Origin: Aquirickettsiella gammari
GTDB lineage: Bacteria; Pseudomonadota; Gammaproteobacteria; Diplorickettsiales; Diplorickettsiaceae
DNA length: 64,000 nucleotides
Direction: 5' to 3'
Assembly (NCBI GenBank): GCA_963701065.1
Contig: OY969558.1
Location: 1,116,001-1,180,000, forward strand
In this document: piece by piece, positions 55,009 through 63,357 of the stretch
How positions within the stretch are numbered: position 1 is the first letter of the stretch
Layout: each line of letters begins with the position of its first letter
Translations under genes and position numbers: made by a program
The notes under the pieces: model-generated
What the model saw: the letters and a program-made list of their open reading frames with translations, nothing else
What the model was told of the DNA's origin: nothing
Database searches by the model: none

Positions 55009-55037
55009 TTATGGAGCTTAGTGAGGCGATATTCAAG
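55009..55037 (-). promoter_or_regulatory. Sigma32-type promoter of grpE-dnaK-dnaJ
   Basis: Minus strand: CTTGAA (complement of 55032-55037), 15-nt spacer, CTCCATAA (complement of 55009-55016), two mismatches from CCCCATnT. Position fits a leader of about 60 nt before grpE. The spacing is identical to the groES and dnaK promoters. Confidence 0.65.
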
Positions 55038-55172
55038 AGATTTAAGCTTTTTTGACGAGCCTATAGTGAACCATAAGCTTAATCGATACAAATTTACGCC
55101 GTATTTCAGTTGACTACACGCATCGTTTCTATCAGGATACCGTCAACTATCACAGTATGTGAATGAAACCCT

Positions 55173-56060
55173 ATGAGCAAAAAATTTACTACTATCGGCT
55201 TAATCGGCAGACAAGGAATGCAAGCTGTTAGCGATACACTAACGGCTGTACTCGATTATTTACAGGTACGCGGGCTTGAAGTGTTAGTCGAGGAAGAAAC
55301 GGCAGCATCCTTAAAAACACAGCAATTTACCTGCTGTGCGCGTGATAAATTAGCGCGAAAGGTCGATTTATTGATTGTCGTAGGAGGTGATGGGAGCCTT
55401 ATTAATGCCGCGCATAGCGCCGTAGAGCATGATACACCGGTATTAGGCGTCAACCGCGGCCGCCTTGGTTTTCTTACCGATATTCATCCACAAGATTTAG
55501 AAAAGAAAATAGGTGAAGTACTAAATGGTGATTATCAAGAAGAACAGCGTTTTCTTTTAAATACCACGATTGCTTTGCAACGAGATAAATTAGAAGCAGG
55601 AATTGCTTTAAATGAAGTGGTGCTGATGCCTGGAAATGTGGCGCGTATGATCGAATTTTCGATTACGATTGATGATCAGTTTGTGTGTGCGCAACAAGCA
55701 GATGGCTTGATTGTGGCGACACCGACCGGGTCAACCGCTTATGCTTTATCAGGCGGTGGGCCCATTTTGTACCCGCAGTTAGATGCTGTCGTATTAGTAC
55801 CTATGTTCCCACATACCTTAAGCGCAAGACCCATTGTCGTATCGGCTAAGAGTCATATCGTAATTCATATCGATGCACATAGTACCGTGGCGCCGTGGTT
55901 AAGTTGTGATGGTCAAGCGCGAATTTCTGTTCCTATCGGGGCTAATATTAGTATTCAAAAACATAGCAAAGTATTACGCTTGATTCATCCCCTCGATTAT
56001 AATTATTTTGAAACTTTACGTACCAAGTTACATTGGCACAAGCACAATCACAATAAATAA
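55173..56060 (+). CDS. nadK: NAD kinase
   Basis: Phosphorylates NAD+ to NADP+. 295 residues, standard length. The signatures are VVGGDGSLINAAH (GGDG motif with catalytic Asp), GRLGFLTDI, LNEVVLMPG, and PTGSTAYALSGGGPILYP. It diverges from grpE across about 215-235 bp that includes the heat-shock promoter, a conserved gammaproteobacterial arrangement. recN, the usual downstream neighbour, is replaced by an unknown gene. Confidence 0.97.
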   Translation: MSKKFTTIGLIGRQGMQAVSDTLTAVLDYLQVRGLEVLVEEETAASLKTQQFTCCARDKLARKVDLLIVVGGDGSLINAAHSAVEHDTPVLGVNRGRLGFLTDIHPQDLEKKIGEVLNGDYQEEQRFLLNTTIALQRDKLEAGIALNEVVLMPGNVARMIEFSITIDDQFVCAQQADGLIVATPTGSTAYALSGGGPILYPQLDAVVLVPMFPHTLSARPIVVSAKSHIVIHIDAHSTVAPWLSCDGQARISVPIGANISIQKHSKVLRLIHPLDYNYFETLRTKLHWHKHNHNK

Positions 56061-56141
56061 AATTATTTTTCTAAAACGCACCGGCTAAAGCGCCCTATTT
56101 GAAGTTTATTCTCATACTTAATAAATAATAAGGAAGTTATC

Positions 56142-57479
56142 ATGCGGCTCAATCACTTAGCGCGTCAAAAAGGAGCAAAAAAAGTATTGATCGATTTGCT
56201 TTATAAAAAGAATTATTGCATTTGTATTCCTGAACCTAAGCTTATCCAATTGTATTTTAATCAAGTAAGTCCGATATGGATTCAAGATTTTCTTTTAACA
56301 AAAAATACACTAGGTTTCTCAGTTATCCCCATGTTTATGTTTATTTTTATAAAAAATAAGCGCTTAAGCGGCCAAGAAAGTGCACGTTTACAACGCTTGT
56401 TATATTTATTAATAGCACAAGTTGATATCAGTGCTAAGGTGGACCAAATCCTTCTGGAACATAGAAACAATAAGGCCGCTTGGATTTATTATTTATTGTA
56501 TGAACTGATGCAGTTTAAATTAAGTGATTTTCTCGAATCGAGTGATAAGCAAATAAAAATTCTTAGCTTAGCAAAATGTATCGAGTTTTTTTTAGAAAAA
56601 TCCAGTACCGAAATGCGAACTGAACTTTGTTTAAATACCGATAAAAAAGGATATCACATTGTTCAAAAAACAATGTACTTAATAGCTAATGAAGATTTAC
56701 ATCCCTTGCAGAGGGCTTATTTAACTAATATTACTGAAAATTTAGTTCAAAAAACCACACCAATAGCAATCGAGATGCTAATTTTTCAAGTTCAATATCA
56801 AGGATTTAGTTTCATATGGTGTGTTTTATGTACTTGGTTACAATTAGTTTTTGCCGATGAAGCATTTAATCAAGCTAAAATAGATGATCTTACTCGCTTG
56901 ATTAACGGTTTATTAGACAAAGTGAGTAGTGAAAGATTGACGCAGATATTATTAGAGAAAAATGGAATGGGTTATGTCGTTACATTGCTTCATATCTCAT
57001 TTATGCAATCTAAATTAAGGAATGTGAACCAAGAATCAATAAATCCTTTAAATGCTATTTTTATTCTTTGGCTGAAAAAAATATTTGCAAATCTCACTAT
57101 TAAAACAATAGAATCAATGTTAGAAAATCTACCTAATTTATTGCTGAAGGATGCTCATTTTTCGATTGTAACCAGACAAAAGATTATGACAGAATTTTTT
57201 GATTATTTAGTCCAATTTAGTCGCTTAAGTTCTAATGACTTGCTATATTTAAATAACTTAAAAGAACGCTTAGAAGAGCAATTTTTTGTTAGAAATAAAG
57301 CGGTAAGATTATTTCAGCAGGTACAAACTTACTGTAATTTATTTAAACCCGGTGTTAATTTATTGTGCTGTGCAAGTAGGGATAGCGCGTTAGATACGAT
57401 GCAAGACGAAACTCGCGCCCTAATGGGTAATTCTAGCTGTGTTAGACTAAGCTATTGCTATTCGACGATGGGTAGCTGA
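56142..57479 (+). CDS. Unknown helical-repeat protein
   Basis: 445 residues, not recognised. It has a good AAGGAAG ribosome site and no signal peptide. The sequence is almost wholly alpha-helical and contains at least five degenerate copies of a Leu-rich motif (LLxxNxxG followed by a hydrophobic helix) near residues 47, 100, 159, 209 and 266, for example FLLTKNTLGFSVIPMF and ILLEKNGMGYVVTLLH, about 50-59 residues apart. Ends with a Cys/Ser-rich tail. The repeats suggest an alpha-solenoid for protein binding. Located between nadK and tpiA, housekeeping genes that do not explain it. Candidate lineage-specific effector or scaffold; no function is assigned. Confidence 0.8.
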   Translation: MRLNHLARQKGAKKVLIDLLYKKNYCICIPEPKLIQLYFNQVSPIWIQDFLLTKNTLGFSVIPMFMFIFIKNKRLSGQESARLQRLLYLLIAQVDISAKVDQILLEHRNNKAAWIYYLLYELMQFKLSDFLESSDKQIKILSLAKCIEFFLEKSSTEMRTELCLNTDKKGYHIVQKTMYLIANEDLHPLQRAYLTNITENLVQKTTPIAIEMLIFQVQYQGFSFIWCVLCTWLQLVFADEAFNQAKIDDLTRLINGLLDKVSSERLTQILLEKNGMGYVVTLLHISFMQSKLRNVNQESINPLNAIFILWLKKIFANLTIKTIESMLENLPNLLLKDAHFSIVTRQKIMTEFFDYLVQFSRLSSNDLLYLNNLKERLEEQFFVRNKAVRLFQQVQTYCNLFKPGVNLLCCASRDSALDTMQDETRALMGNSSCVRLSYCYSTMGS

Positions 57480-57490
57480 GGGGATAAACG

Positions 57491-58264
57491 GTGCGTGATA
57501 AATTTATTGTAGGCAATTGGAAGATGTATGGTAACAAAAATTCTGTTACTAAATTGTTGAATGATCTAAAAGCGTATGACAAGAAAGTTATATCCAAAGT
57601 AAAATTGGTCGTATGTCCGCCTTATATCTTTTTGGATCAAACGCAATTTTTCTTACAAAAAACCAAGCTACAATGGGCGGCACAAAACATGGCGACAGAG
57701 AAGGAAGGTCCTTATACGGGAGAGATATCCGCTACTATGTTGCTTGAGTTTGGTTGCCGTTATGTTTTGTTAGGACACTCAGAACGACGTATTTTATACG
57801 GAGAAACGGACCAAGAAATTGCCAAAAAATTTAAATTAGCGACTAATTTGGGGCTTGTCCCTATTCTTTGTGTGGGTGAAACGCTTGCTCAGCGCCAAGC
57901 CGAACAAACGCAAGCTGTCTTGCAAGGCCAGTTAGAGAGCGTCTTTGATTTTGGTGCAGCTGTTTTGGAGCAAGGTATTATTGCTTATGAACCTGTTTGG
58001 GCTATTGGCACTGGCTTGTCAGCACAGCCTGAGCAAGCGCAGGAAGTCCATCAATTTTTACGTCAACAAGCTAAATTATTGGATCCCGATCTTGCACAAA
58101 AATTACCTATCCTGTATGGTGGCAGCGTTAAAGCCAGCAATGCTAAGCCCTTATTTCAGATGCCAGATATCGATGGTGGATTGATTGGTGGGGCATCTTT
58201 GGATGCGGTAGAGTTTTTAGATATTTATGGAATACTGGCTTCAATAGCCGCTTGTGTGGTTTAG
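57491..58264 (+). CDS. tpiA: Triosephosphate isomerase
   Basis: Interconverts dihydroxyacetone phosphate and glyceraldehyde 3-phosphate. 257 residues with a GTG start (GAGGGG upstream). Catalytic residues are visible: Asn and Lys in VGNWKMYG, His in LLGHSERR, Glu in AYEPVWAIGTG, and the phosphate-binding YGGSVKASN and GLIGGASLDA. It precedes secG by 41 bp, as in many gammaproteobacteria. Glycolytic three-carbon flux made here is also the source of the FkbH starter predicted for the synthetase. Confidence 0.97.
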   Translation: MRDKFIVGNWKMYGNKNSVTKLLNDLKAYDKKVISKVKLVVCPPYIFLDQTQFFLQKTKLQWAAQNMATEKEGPYTGEISATMLLEFGCRYVLLGHSERRILYGETDQEIAKKFKLATNLGLVPILCVGETLAQRQAEQTQAVLQGQLESVFDFGAAVLEQGIIAYEPVWAIGTGLSAQPEQAQEVHQFLRQQAKLLDPDLAQKLPILYGGSVKASNAKPLFQMPDIDGGLIGGASLDAVEFLDIYGILASIAACVV

Positions 58265-58305
58265 GATCTTTTTAATAATGCTTATATAGTTCATACTTTA
58301 AGATT

Positions 58306-58698
58306 ATGTTACAGCAATTTTTAGTTTTATTGCACGTTATTATCTCAATCGCATTGATTATCTTAGTTTTATTACAGCAAGGTAAGGGTGCCGAATTGGG
58401 AGCCACTTTTGGCAGTGCTGCTTCACAGACAGTCTTTGGTAGTCAAGGATCGGGTTCTTTTTTACTCAAGTTAACTGGTTTGCTGGCCTTATTATTTTTC
58501 ACTACGAGTCTTAGTTTGGGTTATTTAGCCGGCCATCTTAATAAACAAGACCCGATACAAAAATTAGCTAACCTGGCCCAACAATCGCCACTTCCAGTTA
58601 ATCAAGTGAGTGATAAAACTTTAGCTTCACCCCCAACTACAGGAAATTCAGCTTTCGACGATAAACCATATCCTACATCTTCTAATTTTCCTCAATAA
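58306..58698 (+). CDS. secG: Protein-export membrane protein SecG
   Basis: Small accessory subunit of the SecYEG translocon. 130 residues: first membrane helix LLHVIISIALIILVLLQQGKGAELGATFG, the diagnostic loop QTVFGSQGSGSFLLKLTG, second membrane helix, and a long polar Pro/Ser-rich tail. Followed 18 bp later by tRNA-Leu, the same order as in E. coli secG-leuU. Confidence 0.95.
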   Translation: MLQQFLVLLHVIISIALIILVLLQQGKGAELGATFGSAASQTVFGSQGSGSFLLKLTGLLALLFFTTSLSLGYLAGHLNKQDPIQKLANLAQQSPLPVNQVSDKTLASPPTTGNSAFDDKPYPTSSNFPQ

Positions 58699-58716
58699 AT
58701 TGTTTATATCTTTTTA

Positions 58717-58801
58717 GCCGAAGTGGTGAAATTGGTAGACACGCCGTCTTGAGGGGGCGGTGGCGCAAGCTGTGCCGGTTCGAGTCCGGCCTTCGGCACC
58801 A
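58717..58801 (+). tRNA. tRNA-Leu (anticodon GAG)
   Basis: 85 nt class II tRNA. Acceptor GCCGAAG pairs with CTTCGGC, the 3' ACCA is encoded, the D arm contains TTGGTAGACA, the anticodon stem CCGTC/GGCGG encloses the loop TTGAGGG (anticodon GAG), there is a long variable arm (TGGCGCAAGCTGT region), and the T arm is CCGG-TTCGAGT-CCGG. It reads CUC and CUU codons and is the counterpart of E. coli leuU. Confidence 0.97.
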
Positions 58802-58826
58802 ACAATTTATTTTATTAACTTCCCTC

Positions 58827-59303
58827 TTAAGAAGTACTTTCAGGTAAAGTTGATGAGTGGTGTGATGAAATCAACCATTTATGGCCATTCCATAAATAGG
58901 TAAATGTATAACGAGCGTGTAATTGCTTGCCATTTTTCAGTGTAAAGGTATATAGGCCGGTATCAATCGCTTTATTGCAGCCAATGCTTATTGTGCGAGA
59001 GTCAATTTTCCCGATAGGATGTTTACTTAAAAAATCTTTAAAATAAGCGATGCGTTCAGCACTCGTTACTCTGGGCGCATTGGATATCGTAGCAAGTAAT
59101 ACGGCGTTATCTGTATAATTGGCGTTAACGTTAGTCGCATCACCCGTTTTGAGTGATTTATTCCAACGGTCAAATAATGCCGCAATTTCCTGTTTATTAG
59201 TTTTAACACAAGCGATATGGGTAGTTGTGCTCATGGCCATGACAGCAGGGGCCGTTAATAAGAAACTCCATAAAACGGTGGAAACAATAGTTTTCTTACA
59301 CAT
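58827..59303 (-). CDS. Secreted SnoaL-like / CaMKII-association-domain protein
   Basis: 158 residues. Signal peptide MCKKTIVSTVLWSFLLTAPAVMA with a plausible cleavage after AMA, so it is periplasmic or secreted. The mature part resembles the SnoaL-like/NTF2 fold of the calmodulin-kinase association domain family: EIAALFDRWNKSLKTGDATNVNANYTDNAVLLATISNAPR, the arginine after it, and the closing HARYTFTYLWNGHKWLISSHHSS. Bacterial members bind small ligands; substrates are unknown. Two cysteines in the mature chain may form a disulfide. Single gene between tRNA-Leu and dapD. Confidence 0.75.
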   Translation of the reverse strand: MCKKTIVSTVLWSFLLTAPAVMAMSTTTHIACVKTNKQEIAALFDRWNKSLKTGDATNVNANYTDNAVLLATISNAPRVTSAERIAYFKDFLSKHPIGKIDSRTISIGCNKAIDTGLYTFTLKNGKQLHARYTFTYLWNGHKWLISSHHSSTLPESTS

Positions 59304-59382
59304 TTTAGAATCCTTATGAAAATAAGTGGCTTAGTGAATAAGAATTGTTGGAGAATAGTTATTAAGATAGGCTTTCATTAAA

Positions 59383-60204
59383 TCATAGATCCCTTAATAA
59401 TTCATTAATCGCTACCTTTTCTCGAATAGCTTGGTCGATTTTTTTCACAATAACCGCACAATTAAGCTGACAATGTCCAATTTTAGAGGGTAAGCTACCT
59501 GCTAGAACAACTGAACTTGGAGGGATGCGACCATAACTAATCTCGTCACGTTGTCGATCGTAGATAGGCGTATTTTTCCCTATAAAAACCCCCATGCCAA
59601 TAATACTATTTTCTTCAACGATGACGCCTTCAACCACTTCAGAGCGTGCACCAATAAAGCAATTATCTTCAATAATAGTAGGTCTGGCTTGTAAAGGTTC
59701 TAATACACCGCCAATACCGACGCCACCGGATAAATGTACATTTTTACCGATTTGGGCACAAGAACCAACCGTTGCCCAGGTATCAATCATGCTACCCTCA
59801 TCGATATAAGCACCGATGTTAACAAAACAAGGCATAAGAATTGTATTCTTAGCAATATAAGCCCCTTGACGGACACAGGCATTAGGCACGATACGTAGCG
59901 CATCATTTTGAAATTGCTGTTTATCAAAAGCGGCAAATTTTAGCGGGATCTTATCAAAGTAATGGGTATAGCCGGCATTAAACAATTGATTACTGCGAAT
60001 TCGGAAAGATAATAAAATAGCTTGCTTTAACCACTCATGGACAATCCAGTCGTTTTCTTTTTTTTCGGCAACACGAAGTTTTCCTTTGTCGAGGAGTTCT
60101 ATTGCCGCTAAAATAGCCGTTTTACTCGATTCATCAATCGTTTCAGGATTAATTGTATTTATCTTTTTATAGGCTTGTTCGATAATCGTTTTCAATGTAG
60201 TCAT
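59383..60204 (-). CDS. dapD: Tetrahydrodipicolinate N-succinyltransferase
   Basis: Transfers succinyl from succinyl-CoA in the lysine/diaminopimelate pathway. The 273 residues match E. coli DapD (274): helical N-terminal domain, left-handed beta-helix with hexapeptide repeats (VRQGAYIAKNTILMPCFVNIGAYIDEGSMIDTWATVGSCAQIGKNVHLSGGVGIGGVLEP), and the C-terminal GRIPPSSVVLAGS. It implies that the organism makes diaminopimelate for its wall. 52 bp downstream of the RND pump gene; cotranscription is possible. Confidence 0.97.
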   Translation of the reverse strand: MTTLKTIIEQAYKKINTINPETIDESSKTAILAAIELLDKGKLRVAEKKENDWIVHEWLKQAILLSFRIRSNQLFNAGYTHYFDKIPLKFAAFDKQQFQNDALRIVPNACVRQGAYIAKNTILMPCFVNIGAYIDEGSMIDTWATVGSCAQIGKNVHLSGGVGIGGVLEPLQARPTIIEDNCFIGARSEVVEGVIVEENSIIGMGVFIGKNTPIYDRQRDEISYGRIPPSSVVLAGSLPSKIGHCQLNCAVIVKKIDQAIREKVAINELLRDL

Positions 60205-60256
60205 GGATTAAGAACCCAAATGATGTAGATAAAAATGATAATTTCTCGCTATCTTA

Positions 60257-63200
60257 TTAAGACTCGTGAATGACTGGTTTAAGTGTCTTGTCTTCGTGTC
60301 TAATAATTTTACCAGTATTTACTTTAGGATAATAAATTAAAGTATAGACTACCGGCAAAATAAATAAGGTAAAAAGAGTTCCAATTGACATCCCACCTAA
60401 AATAACCCAACCCAATTGATTGCGTGCATGTGCACCTGCCCCATTGGCTAATGCCAGTGGGACCGCTGCGAGTAACATGGTAGCCGTGGTCATAAAGATA
60501 GGGCGTAAACGTAAAGCACTGGCTTCGATGATAGCTTCTTGTGCACAAACGCGCGTATTTTTTTGTAACTGTTTAGCAAATTCTACGATTAAAATACCAT
60601 GTTTAGTAATTAATCCAATTAAAGTAATTAAGCCAATTTGGGTATATATATTTAAACTACCTCCCGATAAATGCAATGCTAATAGTGCACCGGTTAAAGA
60701 GAGTGGAACGGTGATAAGAATAACCAAAGCAGCGCGGAAGCTTTCAAATTGAGCTGAAAGCACTAAAAAAATAAACAGTAATGCCAACAAAAAGGTTTGT
60801 TGCATACTGTTCCCTGCTTGCATAAATTGGCGTGTTTCACCGCCAAAATCAATTTGTACTGTCTGGGGAAGGATTTTTTTAGTTAATTTTTCCAGGGAAT
60901 TAACTGCTTGGCTGATGGTATAACCCGGGGCTAGATTTGCACTTAAGGTCACCGCACGTAGTTGTTGAAAATGATTAAGATTTAATGCGGTATAAGCAGG
61001 ATGCAGACTGACAATATTGCCTAAAGGAACTAGCTTTTCATTTTGACTGCGAACATTAATAAGCTTCAGCTGTTGTTCGGTATTCATATAGCGGCGATAT
61101 AACTGCGGAATAACTGGATAACTACGACCATCCAAATTAACAAGACTGCTTTCTGGCGCCCCTATGAGCGTATTCAAACTATTGGCAATATCACTCATCG
61201 AAATACCTAATGAGTTTGCTTTATCTCTATTGATATCAAGGTTGATCTGGTTTGAATCCATTTTCAGATCGGATTGTAAACCTAAGATATTTGGGTTAGT
61301 TTGCGCAACAGCTTTTTGTAATTTCTTGGCTATTTTATTCAAGCTGCCATAGCTTGCTGTGCTTTTCAGTACAAAGAGGAGTGGGGCATGACCTGTCGCA
61401 CCAGGTAATGCGTGAGGATTAAATGGAAAAGCTTGTAGACCGGTAATTCCCCAATAGCGTTTAAATAAAGACTGAACGATATCTGTGCTTGATCTATCAC
61501 GTTCATTCCATGGTTTTAATATTAAGAAAGAGAGGGCATTATTGAGAACGGGTACACCTATTAAGCTAATAGAGGTCACCACTTCCGGAGTGGTTTTATA
61601 GATCTGCTCCATTTTGGCCATGTATTTTTCCATGTAGGCTAAATTGGCAGAAGTAGGGCCGTTTGCAGCCGTCATAATAAGACCTTGATCTTCTTGGGGT
61701 GCTAATTCACTGGCTAAGGTTTTAAACAGGCCAAAACAAGCCAGGTAAATAAGTAAACCTACTACTAAAATAGTTTTGCGATGTTGTATGGTGAGTGTTA
61801 AATATTTTTTATAAGTGTGCAGGATGGTGTTAAATAATAGATCTATTTTTAAATTAAAGCGCGATGGATGTACTTGGTGTTTTAAAAGTTTTGCACACAT
61901 CATCGGTGAGAGGGTTAAGGCAATAAAACCTGAGATAATAACTGACGCGGCCAGTGTAAAGGCAAATTCACGAAATAATAAACCCGTCATATCCTGGACA
62001 AAACCAATTGGCGCATACACAGCCGCTAAGGTGAGTGTCATGGCAATAATAGCAAATCCAATTTCTTGAGTGCCTAGGATGGCTGCATTTTGGGGTGTTT
62101 TTCCAAGTGTAATATGTCGATGAATATTTTCCAGCACAACAATCGCATCATCGACAACTAAACCAATCGCCAATACCCAGGCTAAGAAAGTTAGTACATT
62201 TAACGTATAGCCTAAGGCGAGCATAGCGGCGCATACACCTATTAGTGACAAGGGGATAGTGACTAAAGGGATTAAAGCGGCACGAAAACTAGCTAGGAAT
62301 AAAAAGATAATAGCCAATACGCAGAAACAAGCTTCAAAAATAGTATGTCTTACCTCATTTAATGAGGCAGCGATAAATTGTGAAGCATCCCATATTAACT
62401 GCACTTTCATGTCGGCAGGTACAGCGGCTTTAAGTTGAGGTAATAGTGCTGTCACCGTCTTCGAGACATCCAATGGATTAGCCGTACTCAATGGGACTAT
62501 ACCGACAATCACCGATTGTTTGTTTCCGTTAACGGTGGCGCTTGCTTGGTCCGATTGCACACCAAGTACTACTTGTCCCACATCTGAGAGGCGCACTAAA
62601 TAATTATTTTGCTGGCGAATTACTAAATTATTTAATTGAGCTGCCGTTTGTCTATCTGTGTTGGCACTAATACTAATTGTTTGCCAAGGAGTACGTAATG
62701 ATCCGGGCGCGGCTTGGATGTTATTTTGTTGCAGGGCATTGAGAATATCGCTCGCTGTTACCTGATAGGCGGCCATTTTGAGTGGGTCGAGCCAGATTCG
62801 TATCGCGTAGTTATTACCGCCAAATATTTCTGCTTGACTAACCCCGGGTACGGTTTGCAATTGAGGTTGAATAACACGGCTTAGATAATCAGTAATCGCA
62901 GCAAGGCTCAGTGTGTTACTGGTAAATGAAATGAAAAGGCTAGGATTCGCGTCAGGATCTTTGGTATTAATGATAGGATCTAATACCGCTTTAGGGAGTT
63001 GTTTACGTATCGAAGCAATCGCATTACTTATATTAGCCATTGCCTTAGTCAAATCATAACCCAGTTTAAATTGTAGCGTAATTTGACTGTTTCCTTGACG
63101 GCTAGAAGAACGCATAACATCTACGCCTTCTATCCCCCCTAAGGTATTTTCTAAGGGTGTAGTGACAAAACCTTCGATTAATTGAGCAGGAGCACCTGGG

Positions 63201-63352
63201 TAACTTGTCTGTATATTAATAACAGAAGGCGATATGGAAGGGTATAATCGGGTAGGTAATAAGAGAAATGATTTAAGTCCGACTAACAAGATAAAAAGGC
63301 TAACAACCAAACTAAATATCGGTTTACGGATGAAAAATTTAGTAAATTGCAT
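60257..63352 (-). CDS. RND efflux transporter, inner-membrane pump (AcrB/HAE1 family)
   Basis: Proton-driven efflux pump. 1031 residues with 12 membrane helices and two large periplasmic loops. The start MQFTKFFIRKPIFSLVVSL is typical. Proton relay aspartates are in GLVVDDAIVVLENIHRHI (TM4). The second repeat has TLIGLITKHGILIVEFAKQ (TM10, with its relay Lys). The repeat boundaries and the gate motif FRAALIPLVTIPLSLIGVCAAM fit multidrug pumps such as MexF or the MdtB group; substrates cannot be told from the sequence. It is coupled to the adaptor gene 5 bp upstream. No outer-membrane TolC gene lies in the window. Confidence 0.95.
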   Translation of the reverse strand: MQFTKFFIRKPIFSLVVSLFILLVGLKSFLLLPTRLYPSISPSVINIQTSYPGAPAQLIEGFVTTPLENTLGGIEGVDVMRSSSRQGNSQITLQFKLGYDLTKAMANISNAIASIRKQLPKAVLDPIINTKDPDANPSLFISFTSNTLSLAAITDYLSRVIQPQLQTVPGVSQAEIFGGNNYAIRIWLDPLKMAAYQVTASDILNALQQNNIQAAPGSLRTPWQTISISANTDRQTAAQLNNLVIRQQNNYLVRLSDVGQVVLGVQSDQASATVNGNKQSVIVGIVPLSTANPLDVSKTVTALLPQLKAAVPADMKVQLIWDASQFIAASLNEVRHTIFEACFCVLAIIFLFLASFRAALIPLVTIPLSLIGVCAAMLALGYTLNVLTFLAWVLAIGLVVDDAIVVLENIHRHITLGKTPQNAAILGTQEIGFAIIAMTLTLAAVYAPIGFVQDMTGLLFREFAFTLAASVIISGFIALTLSPMMCAKLLKHQVHPSRFNLKIDLLFNTILHTYKKYLTLTIQHRKTILVVGLLIYLACFGLFKTLASELAPQEDQGLIMTAANGPTSANLAYMEKYMAKMEQIYKTTPEVVTSISLIGVPVLNNALSFLILKPWNERDRSSTDIVQSLFKRYWGITGLQAFPFNPHALPGATGHAPLLFVLKSTASYGSLNKIAKKLQKAVAQTNPNILGLQSDLKMDSNQINLDINRDKANSLGISMSDIANSLNTLIGAPESSLVNLDGRSYPVIPQLYRRYMNTEQQLKLINVRSQNEKLVPLGNIVSLHPAYTALNLNHFQQLRAVTLSANLAPGYTISQAVNSLEKLTKKILPQTVQIDFGGETRQFMQAGNSMQQTFLLALLFIFLVLSAQFESFRAALVILITVPLSLTGALLALHLSGGSLNIYTQIGLITLIGLITKHGILIVEFAKQLQKNTRVCAQEAIIEASALRLRPIFMTTATMLLAAVPLALANGAGAHARNQLGWVILGGMSIGTLFTLFILPVVYTLIYYPKVNTGKIIRHEDKTLKPVIHES

Positions 63353-63357
63353 CGCAC

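Noticed and set aside
60324..62069. Short open frames inside the RND pump gene on either strand
   Set aside because: Shadows of a long gene with complete family signatures; no ribosome sites.
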